From: Dicyema japonicum
Lineage: Eukaryota; Dicyemida; Rhombozoa; Dicyemidae
Length of the DNA stretch: 64,000 bases
NCBI GenBank assembly: GCA_011109175.1
Contig: RDEW01000021.1
Location: forward strand, 1,018,585-1,082,584
Reading direction: 5' to 3'
Shown here: positions 36,275-47,744 of the stretch, in pieces
Layout of the letters: each line of letters starts with the position of its first letter
How positions within the stretch are numbered: the stretch's first letter is position 1
The notes under the pieces: generated by a model
Databases searched by the model: none
What the model was told of the DNA's origin: nothing
The model's input: the letters and a program-made list of their open reading frames with translations, nothing else
Made by a program: the position numbers and the translations under genes

Positions 36275-37485
36275 TAGTACTCCATATTCAATTTTGATAG
36301 ACGAAATCATATCAATAAGTACTTTGACCATACATGAACTTTACGAGAAAAAACAAAATCGTAACTTTGTTTAAATTTTTATCATGGCATGGCAAATCAA
36401 TAATTCTAAGTAATAATAGTTAAGACTAACAAATCAGAAATAGAATCTGCATTTTTCATTCCGTGTTGTCTAAACACTAAGATGAAAAACATAATATTTT
36501 GCTAGCCAGACCCTGACCATGGATTACCCCAACTATAAGCACTTTCACAAAATCGATTATTAGTTATAACCCTCATTTGTATCAAAAGAAAATATTTTGT
36601 ACCAGAAAACCATCGCCATAGTTAGAATGAAAAAATTAAGGTGATCCCTGCCTTTTGGACTTGAAGGAAATTGCGTCCAAAAGGAACGTTGTTTACTAAT
36701 GGTCTTTTCTGGATATAATTTAGAATTATTCGGAGCCACTTTAGATTGTGAACCATATGTGACCCTCCTGCTTGAATCGGCCAGTCAGATTCTTTTCTTA
36801 TAGGGCCATTTAGACAAACCTGGCTCTTCAACCTCTCTCTCTACCAACTTACGTATATAAACTGGATGATGTGAGAGATGTCATCTGTACATTTTGCAAC
36901 CTATCTGAGTTGACAGTAAATCAGCTTTTATAATGTTAAGGGCATAGCCATATTTGTACTCTCACGACCTCCGAAAATTTCACTTCTAACTTATTTTGAA
37001 ATGATAGAATTCACGACTTCATTAACAGCCATATGGCCCTTTGAAAATTTTGGATTATAGATTTCCTGATATTGGCATTTAAGAATTGTTGCTCCGGAAG
37101 GTACCCTATTCAGGCACATTAGTTAAACATTGGCTTAAATTACCTTAAAATCAGTGTTTAATGACTTTCATAAACTTTGAAGGCTGTTCTAACATATTTT
37201 CTTCCAGATAAGGTTGAATAGCCGCTCATTAAGAGCCCTTTGAATTCAATTATTTAAAACAGTGCTTCCCAACCGGTGAGCCGCTAACTGGTGCTGGTCC
37301 TTAGACCAATTGGTACCCGGCAACAAGAAACACAGTTCAGAAATATAGTTTGCATAAATGTCGCAATTTTTAAAATAAAAGCAACTGGATGATTTTCTAC
37401 ATCCATTTTCATCAAGACATGTTCTCTCATGTTTCATTCTATAGACACTCCAAGTTGAGTATATGTCCTTTATAGATGGTTCCAC
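36275..37485. other. No gene recognised
   Basis: A 69-codon minus ORF at 36622-36831 is unrecognised. The rest lacks coding signal. Confidence 0.4.
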
Positions 37486-37489
37486 TGTA

Positions 37490-37640
37490 AAATGTTTACT
37501 AATGAAGGCGTCACTCGTCAAGCCAAAGCATCTTAGATGTGTGGAACCTTTAACCGGAATGTACAGCAGCGAAATTTGAACTAGGAGTCATAAGGCTCTT
37601 CACCGGTACTCGTTACACTTCAACCGTTTATGTTGCACAT
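37490..37640 (-). repeat. tRNA-derived SINE, minus orientation
   Basis: In reverse it shows CTAGTTCAAATTTCGCTGCTG (degenerate B box), GGTTCCACACATCTAAGATG and TTGACGAGTGACGCC. Same family as 63545-63720. Confidence 0.7.
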
Positions 37641-37644
37641 TAAT

Positions 37645-38189
37645 TTATATTTAAAAATTTCCTAAATAATGTTTAGCTTATTTTATAAATCTATTTTAAT
37701 TTTGATTATGAATTTGTTTATTGAAGGATTGATTAAATAAATAAAAAATAAAGAATTAATTGAACTATCATAATTCTTGTGAGCACGCCTGTTTCTATTT
37801 TTCATAGTGGGACATATCATTGGACCTACTAAGAATGAACCCAATGGAGTAAACAGTGATAAAGTAAGAGCAATGGTCCATCAGCTGTTTGTCATTCAGG
37901 AAATTGATGCAAGACACCGGAATCCAGTGTCTCAACCAGAGCGAATCTCAAGCGATCATAGACCAGGTTAATCAGAAAGACAAAGTCTAGTGGGATTCGG
38001 ATGTTGTCCGTGTAGTTCAGGCAAGATTCGGATTACTCGAGGTAGATGACATTTAGTAACAAAACCCCACTTTTATTTTTATAACCCCAATGAAACAATA
38101 TTACTACTCGTTTCTCCCACATAGAACTTTCTCCTATTACAAGAGGAGTTGTCACCCTGATACCGCTCCGTTTCCTCCACACATCAGCT
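37645..38189. other. No gene recognised
   Basis: AT-rich, then a GC-richer segment (37810-38035) without identifiable coding content. Confidence 0.35.
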
Positions 38190-38700
38190 AACTCAGTTGA
38201 TAATTCCACCAGGTGATTGGTTGCTGTCTGAGTACTGACAATAGAGTTGACAAGCTGTGTCTTCAGTTTGATTTTTTGATGCCGTACATTCTGCATAAGT
38301 TAAAATATATGCACCTTCCACTCCGTGGTGCCCTATGATGTGGAGGGCCCAAGTCCATACGCAAGATTTGTCCAAATAGCTTCCAGCGCATATCAGCAAT
38401 TTCGAGACTCAGTAAACCGTGAAACATCTCTTGTACAGCGATTCCTTGTTTATTCTTGCTGGCCAGTTCAGTCCTAGTAGGGCTTGTTAGGTTTTTTCAT
38501 TGGTATTAATAGTCCGGATCCAAGAGCTGGGTATTCTTTTTTATAACAATAGAGTTGAGTAGTTTTGCCAACTTGTCTGTTAGTGCAGGTGGCCCATATT
38601 TGACAAGCTCTGAATTGATTCAATCCGGTACAGGGGAGCGACCATTCTTAAGTTTGACTATTTATTATTATTTATTTATTTATTTAAGTTTGACTATTGC
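38190..38700 (-). mobile_element. LINE family A deletion derivative
   Basis: Read in reverse: IVKLKNGRSPVPD followed by INSELVKYGPPALTDKLAKL, the pre-RT block (compare KKLNTGRSAGPDFITAELLQ at 1.2 kb), jumping directly to ADMRWKLFGQILRMDLGPPH, the C-terminal block. The whole catalytic RT is deleted. Confidence 0.75.
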
Positions 38701-38864
38701 ATTGAGATTTCGCCAGGTGTAATAGCTTTATCATTAAATCACGTTTTATTAAAAATTGAAAAATTAATATTTAATTGTTATAATTATTTTTTAATTATTA
38801 TTTTTTAAATGACTACAACTTGACATTAAAAAGTTTACATAACAAATAAAAACGTGACTAATTG

Positions 38865-39120
38865 GTTAAAGTTTTTTGTACTTGTTTTGTCTGTTACTCC
38901 TCTTTCCCTTCCTACTAGACTGACGTCATGTTATCCATGGAGCCAAGTGCCAGGCTGGAACGAAGAAGGATCATTTGCTCTCCCTCACTTCATTGAAGGG
39001 GTTTCCACAACTGCAAGCAATCGACGTCTTTTACCTTTTATGCTGGTTCCGGATGGACTCTGTTCTGTAGCAGTGGAAATTGATACATCTAACTAGTTTT
39101 TTAAATTTTTTTTGGTATAT
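38865..39120 (+). repeat. Family B retroelement 5' region, copy 3
   Basis: Matches 3395-3700 from the GACGTCATGT...GAAGGGGTTTCCACAACTGC core to the end, with a deletion. It is joined to unrelated family A RT sequence. Confidence 0.65.
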
Positions 39121-39124
39121 AAAG

Positions 39125-39972
39125 GATAATATGTCACATGGCCTGGAACTGAGACCATTATATAAAGGAAAAATAGAAGAAGTGATTTATGCTGATGATG
39201 TCGACCTAATTTCTGAAAACAAAGAACTCCTGGAGCATGTACTAGAAAGAGCACCAGATATACTTAAGAAATGGTTTCTCGCCGTGAACAGGGAAAAACA
39301 GAACGGACAGAGATAAGAAGAATGAACAACTCACTCGAAGAAAAATGGAGACACATAAAGAAACTTGGCTCACTACTAGGAGATAGCGAAGACATCATAC
39401 GGAGAAAAAACATTGGCAAATGCGGCATTACAAACGCTTAAAAATCTTTGGCTAAAACGGAAAGGATATAACATAAAACAAAGGATTATGTTATACGACA
39501 CTTTCATCAAACCAATCCTACTATACAACTCTGGGACCTGGGCCACCTCTAAAGAGGAATTGGAGAGGCTAGACTCATGGAATGTACAATAAGTGTGACT
39601 GTAAACCATTAAGCCACGAGATCATTAGCTCTCGTTGGAGACTTTTTGGACACGTCCTGAGGTTGGACCCGATATCCCCTCCGAACATCGCAATGGAAGA
39701 CTACTACTCCTCCAATATAAAACGCTTTCGTGGAAGACCGAGAACTACTCTACCGGTCGCACTACAAAACGATCTGAAAGCCGTGAAGAAAACTTTGGCA
39801 TCTGGTGACGATTTGGACTCACTGAGGAACCTAGCAAAGAACAGAAGAGCTTGGAGCAACCTAACTAATTCTCTTATATTTTTTGCTGCACATGCGGGGC
39901 TCGTAAAAGTGAATATAAATATTATGGGTCTCGTGAAAGTGCTAATAATAATAATAAAGGAATAATATGTCA
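39125..39972 (+). mobile_element. LINE family A 3' half
   Basis: EEVIYADDVDLISENKELLE (motif C), WFLAVNREK, then in broken frames KKLGSLLGDSED, and finally ORF 39582-39965 with RWRLFGHVLRLDPISPPNIA and RGRPRTTLPVALQNDLKAVK. It ends with two GGTCTCGTGAAAGTG-like units and an AATAATAATAATAAAGGA tail, which fixes the 3' end of the family. The first half has lost frame. Confidence 0.88.
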
Positions 39973-39974
39973 CA

Positions 39975-40885
39975 TGGCCTGGTTACGTATGCGTAGACGG
40001 TCCAATCGAATATTTTTGAATATTATGATTTTATTTTTTATGGTGGCAACCCTAAATTTATAGCGTGATTTCAAGCGTGTGTCAGAATATTTTTAGTGGC
40101 TTCATACAGAAGTTTCGTGAAAGATAGTTTGGAATATTAAATTTTGAAAGATACCTTGCAAAATAAATTCCCTAAACATCTTATGAGGAAAGGAAAATAT
40201 GAGCTACTTAGAAAATTCATAATTTTAGTATAATCAGTAAAAGGTATTGTACATTTGTTATTATCAAAAGGGTTTTTCTCAGATTTACAGATCCGAAATT
40301 AGTCATATCCCTTGATACTCAACTGAAATGTAGATCATGGCAAAAATCCTACACGAGTGTTCACACGTAGGAGTCAACTTAATCGAATGTGAATGTGGAC
40401 AACTGTATTTTACTATTAATGATGACATTATTAGTAAAGTCATTCGAAAGTGGGAAGTTTGTAAATTTTCACATCTCTAAAAAGCTTTAGTTTCTTTTAA
40501 TTGTTGATTAGAGATATAAATCACCATTTTTTGCTTCTTAGACCAATGAAAGATTGAACGCAAATCATTGTATGTACTCACATTCCGGAATTTGCCTCCA
40601 CGAGTAGGGAGCAATGCTTTGCTCCTATACTCATCGTATTCCTAATATGAAGTATTTATTGCATGTTATTTCTAAACAGTAATTGAAATTTTATGTTGGT
40701 TTTTTTTATTTAACAACCAAAGACCAATGTAAAACGAAACTAATTAACATGTGATCCCAATACATTCCAACAGCGACCTCATCTTTTTCTAATGAGTCTG
40801 AAATGAGGTTTGTTAAAATCTCGTTATTTGTTGTGGTTGTTGTAGTGCTAAGAAGAAAGAAGAGGAAAGAACGGAAAATCAGAAA
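39975..40885. other. No gene recognised
   Basis: AT-rich with no ORF of interest. The word AATATGTCACATGGCCTGG at 39963 repeats the one at 39128, so the family A copy may be flanked by a direct repeat of about 19 bp. Confidence 0.4.
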
Positions 40886-40889
40886 AGAA

Positions 40890-42900
40890 CATGCAGAAAT
40901 CTAATCAGGCCAAGTCTGACTCTGTTCAGCGGAGGTCTGGACGGACTGCGCCCAGCCATATAGAGGACTTAACCTCCGAAGCTACTGCTGAAGTCGGCCG
41001 TGCCTTGTTAACGTCTATCACCTTGCTGCTCACTCGAATAGTTAATGGTGATATTCCAAAATTTGCTAAAGATCTTTTTTGTGGACACCTTTTGGCATTC
41101 CAAAAAGGAGATGGCGGTGTACGCTCAATTGCGATCGGTACATACTTTCGAATGCTTGCTGCTATATCGCTGCCCGGAGAGTCTCCCAAAATGTTGCTGA
41201 AAAGCTGTTTCCGACTCAACTTGGGATGTGAGTGACCGGCGGTTGCGAGGCAGCCTGATATATCAATTGCCTTTAACACGCTGAGGAGAGACTGTATTTT
41301 GGAAACCTGTTGGAAGAGACCTCCAGAGATTGGCCGACTTGTACATTTATCGTATGGGACGGACTCAGCCTTAGTTTACGGAAACGATTTCGTTTATTCA
41401 CGCACAGGCGTTCAGCATGGAGACCCTCTAGGGCCTTTGCTTTTTGCAATCACAATTGACACAGTGGCACGAAACATAAACAGCAAACTCAACCTGTGGT
41501 ACTTGGACGGCGCCACAATAGCTGGCCAATGGGAGAACGTATATCAGGATATTTCTTCAACAATTCCAGCTCTAAATCAATTGGGTTTAAGTGTCAATGT
41601 TATGAAATCGGAACTGATCAATATTTCCTGCTCATCTCCAAACTTCTCTACTGCCTGCCAAGAATTCAGATCCCTACTCCCGGGTTTCAGCATATATTCC
41701 TTGGACAAGGCACACTTCCTCGGCTGCCCTCGGAAACAACAAGGTGGAAAACTGCCTTACCAGTAAGGATAATGAAGTTGAAGCCTATACAAAGAGAGTA
41801 TCATCTTAAAATATGTATCTTTTGTCTACCTATCAGATACACTATTTGTGTTTATTTCAAGCCCAATGCTGCGATAATTATTTGTCTACATATCATATTC
41901 ATCCCTGAGGAAGCCATGAAAACGTATTTTCAAAAGTGATATCAATTTCAGATAATTGTCGAGCATTTGGCTTCAAGTCAACACAGAGAATGTGAAGTGG
42001 TTAACTTGAACATGAGTGTGAAATTAATATTGATTTTTGCATTTGGAATAAAGTCGAATTTTATCTAAAATATCTCCTGTTTCTCAAGTGTTTTTCAATT
42101 CCGAAGTTTCCTTTGTTATGAAGAAGACATCATATCTCTACTTGATGATGAAGTTGAGTAAACCATTTAAGCGATTTTAAATATACGTTTTGATGACTAC
42201 GGATGGTTTCAGGCAACTCTGTTTGTTGGTTTTGGAAGATTGGGATTAAGTGCATATTTTTTCTCTTAGATCTACGAAAAATTTAATGAATAAGGTCTTC
42301 AATTTCTATTCCAGACTGAATGACACTATCTGAAGCTGTGGATATGTGGAAGGTCTATCTCTTAATATTTCGGAGGGCGGCGCTAATCAGAAAGCGTAAT
42401 CTAGAGGTGTCTGAAAAAAGATGAAGCATCCTGAGAGTATTTGGAATGCGAGAAGAATTGGATGTCTCAAAACGGGTAGCTGCCATTCAGCAAGTACATG
42501 AGTGAACGTTTATCCTTGTGCCGAGATTGACAACCTGCTGGATAATGAGACAGTGAGAATAGTCGCTTCGCTACGTCTTAATCTTAAAGTGTGTAAAAAT
42601 GTCGTCAGTCCATATGGCAACCATCCACTGTCGTGCAGGTTGACCTCCGGCCTTTCTCAGCATGATGTTGAAAAATGCACTTTCCTATGCTGTTCACCAC
42701 TGCATTTTGGAGCCGACTGCTCTCACTCGAATGGATGGCAAATACCCAGACGGGATGACAAAATTCCCTTTTGCTAATAGTCGGAACCTGGTTTTGGACT
42801 CTACGTGTTTGATAGTTATTTTCCGAAAATTTTCCCGGACCCAGTTCATGCTTCTAAGCAAGTCAAAAATCAATCCCCGAAAACATGCTAATAACCATTT
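40890..42900 (+). mobile_element. Family B retroelement, longest copy: RT to C-terminal domain
   Basis: ORF 40891-41235 (GDIPKFAKDLFCGHLLAFQK, RSIAIGTYFRMLAA) covers RT motifs 1-2a. ORF 41299-41766 carries GVQHGDPLGPLLFAI (motif B), LWYLDGATIAGQW (motif C, second Asp replaced by Gly), GLSVNVMKSELINIS and AHFLGCPRK. About 700 bp of unreadable sequence follows. The C-terminal part is at 42500-42900: DNLLDNETVRIVASLRL, HPLSCRLTSG, LEPTALTRMDGKYPDGMTKF, LVLDSTC. It shows that the RT and the RPDGMT domain belong to one element. Inactive. Confidence 0.85.
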
Positions 42901-42979
42901 TCTCGCTTCATTTGTTTTTAAAAAAAAATTCTCAGTTTGATGTGTAACCTCTTGTAGTGACTAGATTAAATAACTTTAT

Positions 42980-43205
42980 TGACGAAACTTTCTATCTCAA
43001 AATCGAAAAGTATTTCCCTCAAGATTTTTAAGGAAATTCGCTCAATGAACAACTCATCCGTTTTCCTCCTCGCAATAAGCGATCCAATCTGATTCAACAA
43101 GATTAATGATTCACTTTTAATGACTCTTGATGTTTCGAAAGCGACTATTTCAAAAATGAACTGTCCACAGAAACTTTCGTATTTCTTTTTCTTAAGGCTC
43201 ATCCT
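42980..43205 (-). mobile_element. Family B extreme C-terminus, minus strand
   Basis: ORF 42966-43202 contains VAFETSRVIKSESLILLNQI and GSLIARRKTDELFIERISL. These match the VxVETxGxxxxxFLxxLGxxLARK...E.L..S ending of the 35.6-36.3 kb copy. Confidence 0.6.
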
Positions 43206-43209
43206 GAGT

Positions 43210-44270
43210 TGGTTGCTGTACGGGAAAGATTACAGGAAAGAATCTATCCACACAGGTGGCATCCTAGGCTTTCCCTAGAGAGAGTTGACAAGTCTTTTTT
43301 GACTAAAACCAATCCAAGAGGATCCAACTGACAGAGAATCCAGTATTCTTCCCAACGCAATAACTCAGTTAATGGCTCTGTGCCTCGGACATCTGCGTTC
43401 GTTAAGCAGGAGAGGGCTTTAGCTTAGAAAATAGATTAAGAAATTCAAAAGTTAATAATAAATATAAAATATAACCAATCGAACTTTTTTGATAACAAAT
43501 ATTTTAGCATCAATGGAAGTGATTATAAATTAGTGAAAATAATTCAAATAATTGATTTATAAAATCTAATATTTGTTGAAAAACTAAGAGTATCTATCAC
43601 TGAGTTACAATGTTCAGAGTGAATATCATTAAATTATTTGGGAACAAATTATGATTATACTGTCGGACGATTCCTTAAAATCACGGAATCCAAAGTTTGA
43701 TTTATCTCGAACGAAACACTTAGAATTTTAAATTTCGAAATCGGAGTTAATAAATGTTCACAACTACAATTCTGAATAAGGAAAAGGATCTTAGTTATTT
43801 ATTATTGCTCCACAAAAGTATGTTTGTTGGATTCTAGGATATATTAAAGAAACACAAGATGCTATAAATCCCAGAAAATACGAGTCAATGATATTGTAAT
43901 GATTAGTATTATGAGTCAAATGAATCAATGAAGAGAAATACCATATTTCTTGAGAGCTTTTCATTGAAATCTTGGATCTAAATTGATGAATACAGTCAAT
44001 GTCACTTACAGTAAAGATCAACGGATTCTTGATTAAAAATGTGGCACTCAAGATGGAGATATACTGGGAACTTAATATCTTTGTGCATAAACGATTTAAG
44101 TTATAATATTAGTCTTGAAAATTTCCGTAAGCTATTAAAACGTATTTATGGCTGACTAATTTCAAAACTTTAACTAATCGTTGAAGGGAGGAACCAAAAA
44201 ATTTCTTTAACTTTTATAGCGTGTGGGTTCTATTCAGACGATTTGGTTCAGCAGTGAAGTATTAACTGAA
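43210..44270. other. No gene recognised
   Basis: An 86-codon minus ORF (43791-44051) has hydrophobic stretches but no recognised family. Otherwise AT-rich. Confidence 0.35.
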
Positions 44271-44274
44271 GACG

Positions 44275-44400
44275 GCGTAACTCTTTATGCCCAAAGCATC
44301 ATAGATGCGTGAACCTTAGCCAGAATGTACATTAGCGGAATTCAAGCCCGAAACCATAATGACTTTCTTAGCACACGGCTATTTGCTATCGTTAAAGGCA
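44275..44400 (-). repeat. tRNA-derived SINE, minus orientation, diverged
   Basis: The reverse strand shows CGGGCTTGAATTCCGCTAATG and CACGCATCTATGATGCTTTGG, matching the SINE body at 63600. The B box is degraded. Confidence 0.65.
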
Positions 44401-44639
44401 ATTAGATTTATCCATTATTATTAAAAAACTCCCGAGAAATATAAAATTAATTAAGTTTCCCTTGTGCCGTATTAGAAATACCTGGATTGCTGAACAAATT
44501 TATGATTCTTATTCGACAGACAACATTTATGAAAAATTTTGAACAATCGACTTTTGACATATCTGTTTTGCAGACACACTCCTTGACAAGAGCATGAGCA
44601 TTTTAGTATAAAATTAAATTTATTCCAAAGAACAAGGGT

Positions 44640-44865
44640 AACCAAACCAACTAACTCTTGATCTTGACTCGTTCCAGCCCTCCAGAACCTGTCTTCAGGC
44701 CACGACATTGTCCCACGGGGAAGAATATTTGGATCCTCTTGATGCCGTCCAGGTATTGGGCGTCTCCTAAGGTGGATCCATTGACACCATCAGAGGGAAG
44801 GAAACTAATTATTGACCAACTAGCCACATAGCACCACATGGCGGCTCGCAGTAACTAAGCAATTG
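44640..44865 (-). mobile_element. Family B retroelement 5' end, minus strand
   Basis: In reverse it starts GCCGCCATGTGGTGCTATGTGGCTAGTTGG. Its ORF (44651-44839) includes DGVNGSTLGDAQYLDGIKRI and QIFFPVGQ, similar to AWAAFKRIQLFFPI of the 20.7-21.0 kb copy. Confidence 0.6.
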
Positions 44866-45094
44866 TATAAAAATTTATTAACCATTTGGAAGTCAAAAGA
44901 CAAAAAAGTGAAAATAAAAAAATACAACTCATTATTACAAAGAAGTACAATAGTGGAACCTGGGGGCTCTTAAACAAGAAACCCTTAGTTTAAACAGCTA
45001 TCACAGATAACAATTACGGAAAGAACTTTATTTACCAAATGAAAGTATCAAACTCGAATTAATATTACTGTAGCAAATCTCACGAACATCAATA

Positions 45095-45300
45095 GATAAA
45101 TTCAAGATGAAGGCTCTTTGGCATATCCTACGAATGGAAATAGACACTCATACAAATATTGCAATTGAAAACATATTATGCGCAATTCGGAAGAGCATTC
45201 CATCGGAGGCCAATAAAACACTACTATCTATTTTTAACCAGGAACTTAAAATATTGGAAAGAAACTTGAAAATAAAATTTCAATTTACGTATGGGTAATT
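45095..45300 (+). mobile_element. LINE family A C-terminal fragment
   Basis: The 63-codon ORF MKALWHILRMEIDTHTNIAI..., with a later LLSIFNQELKILERNLKI, is a diverged FGHILRMD..T..N.AIE / LPVALNxDLK block. Confidence 0.65.
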
Positions 45301-46675
45301 TTTATTCTTTGTGGATATATGAAGCGTTGTACGTGAACGAGATGTTTCTAAGAATTCCTCCATAATGATGTCGCGTCTTGCTCCATTCTTAGAACAGTTT
45401 CCAGTGCTCATCGTGATCAGGATGCTCAGAAATCTAGCCGAGCATTTTTTTGTACAATTTTCCAATCCTGAAACGCATTGGATACTTCAGTCCCAAGAGA
45501 AACCTAAGTTTCTTTCTATGAAAGGAGTCGTCTATTTCCATCAGTTTTCGATTAATGTTACAGGGGACCAAAACTGGTGAGGGTTTTCGACAACCTCTTC
45601 TCTACCGTAATTTTTATTAATCCCATCAATGCGAACAGTTCTATAAATCATTTGCCAGAATTAGCGGTATTTCATTTATATGCCAAAATTGACGTTAATT
45701 GCGTCTACTACTCGTATTGATTTGTCGGATTATAATTAAATTGATTAACTGCTTCCTGTACTTTCGGTTTTTTGAGGGCCGTGGAAATTTTCAGTTTTTA
45801 AGGACAAAATTTTAACACGCAGTTGAGATTTACGATCGCAAGGCCAATGCTTTGGAATAGCCAATCTGGGTTCACTACATGTTTCGCAAGTAGTCTGATT
45901 GTTTTGTCATCTCCATAGTAATGGGGTGAAGCACCACAGACGTCTCTACAAGAATCAGAGTAAGATAAACCTTTTTTCTATTCTCTAGAATCTTATTGCT
46001 TCGATGCAAAGCGTTTAGAAAAACTCAATCACGTGTAAGTATCTATAGTAAGTTTGATTATTAGCTCCGTATCATGACTAATTTTGTCTCTTGTAAATGA
46101 TCCCTAGCAGTTGCTTGGTGCTCGTCCTATTGCCAATCAAAGTCACAGAAGAATATGTCTGCAATTGATGACATTTGCACCTATATTTTTAGGCACTCTC
46201 AAACATGTCTATCCCTTAAAGATCCGGAGCTATTTTTGGCGAAGAACTCAAAAGAAAGAAATAGCTATATTGAAAGGTAACTCAGTCCAATATGAGAGCG
46301 GCAATTTATTTGCAAAAGTGAAGATCTCTGGAAGATGCTAATCTCTGAGATTTTCCTTAATAATCGTAGACTATACCATTTCCCATTGTTCTGAAGAGAA
46401 CGCTTGAAAATATGCTCATTGAACATAAGCATGGGATGAAGGTATACGATGAATAGTACGGCTCTGCTACCTCCCAACTTGTAGAACTGGTATGCCGTGA
46501 GGACATCATACGGAACTCCAACAGAGACATTTCGACTGACTCTGATGTGGAGATGAGGAATAAGAGAGAGTTGGTAGCACACTCTTCTAATAGAATGAGA
46601 CGGGGTTACCATCGATCTGGAATTATTATTATTCAAAGCCAAAAATCACCGACAAATTAAATAACTACATAGCCG
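45301..46675. other. No gene recognised
   Basis: ORFs at 45365-45580 (+), 46111-46341 (+) and 46265-46642 (-, 125 codons) are unrecognised. 45940-46000 contains a GTAAG...CTCTAG segment of about 29 nt that could be another micro-intron, but no protein can be reconstructed around it. Confidence 0.35.
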
Positions 46676-46679
46676 TCTA

Positions 46680-47080
46680 ATAATTCCGGCCTCTCTTGCT
46701 TGGTGTTCCTCCCGTGTTCCAACTCATTTCCGGATTGGGCGGTGGTTTCTCTCTTTTTTGGGTGGTAGTAAGGCTCCGGTTTTCCTCAACAATTCCTCGA
46801 ATGGTGTAGGGTTTAGTGGTGTCAGTGAAAACCTTTGCAGAGCCTTACTGGCCATTTTTTGAAATGTATTAATTTTTTCTATATTCGCGTTTGATAGTTT
46901 GGTTCCCCATACAGAACACCCATAAGTTGGTGACGGTTGAATGTACTAGCGAGTCCAATTTTTGAGTTGAAACACCTTTTATATTGTCCAAGGAGTGTTT
47001 TAACAAAATTTAGCTTTCGTTGTGCCGAGGAGATGATGTTTAAATATGGAAGAATAAACAAGGTTATAATCTTTCAAATT
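46680..47080 (-). mobile_element. Probable LINE (Jockey/CR1-like) RT C-terminus
   Basis: Read in reverse: STFNRHQLMGVLYGEPNYQT, then INTFQKMASKALQRFSLTPL with TPFEELLRKTGALLP, then KKERNHRPIRK. This resembles the LYG...W....KI...Q..A.R.I....TP...L...TG..P...R ending of Jockey/CR1 proteins. Weak but ordered. Confidence 0.5.
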
Positions 47081-47590
47081 AAATTAGTATTTAAACTAAA
47101 AACCAATAAGCACTAAGATTGTAGTTCGGAAGGAGGCAATTTTGGCGAAGTAACCAATCTACTATCTTGAGTGCTTACTACAAAATCAAGATTTGTTGAA
47201 CTTTTTTGCTCGAATCTTAATATAAATTGATTTAACATTAAATTAAAATATTTTACCTTTAAGAGTAATCTCAGTTGAAAGATTATGTCCAGACAAAAAA
47301 CACAGTGCACAAAATTATTCCAGGGCATAATTATTTAAAAATCTTGTAAAGCCTTTGAATTTTCCAACCATCGTTATTGTAGCTATTGACAGTAGATTTT
47401 CTAATGGAATGCTATTTTCGACAAAATAATTTCGGATGAGACCCAAATATCTGAAAAAATCAATTTCAGTGATGCAACAGGCACTGACTCTCCAGTCGTA
47501 TGGGAATTGAATTTTTGTTTAATTAAATAAAACCTTTTAATCTATTTTCATTAATACTATTTACTTTCTATAAAAAAAATCTATAATTAA
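47081..47590. other. No gene recognised
   Basis: Short ORFs only, AT-rich. Confidence 0.4.
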
Positions 47591-47594
47591 AATC

Positions 47595-47740
47595 GGGGGA
47601 CGACCTGGACAAATTGAGATCACTCGCATTTGACAGAGGAAGATGGAAAAGACTAACTATAAATATTGTTTCTTTGAGTGTTGCACATACGGGGCTATAA
47701 TCATTATAACTTTCGTGAAAGTGCCTTAATAATAATTGAA
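47595..47740 (+). mobile_element. LINE family A 3' terminus
   Basis: GDDLDKLRSLAFDRGRWKRL, then VAHTGL and TTTCGTGAAAGTGCCTTAATAATAATTG, matches the end of the 39.1-40.0 kb copy (SGDDLDSLRNLAKNRRAW). Confidence 0.75.
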
Positions 47741-47744
47741 AATC

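Noticed and set aside
46265-46642. 125-codon minus-strand ORF as a gene or RT motif B (VGVPYDVLTAYQ)
   Set aside because: The resemblance to GVPQGSVLSP is too slight and no neighbouring RT motif is found; left unassigned.
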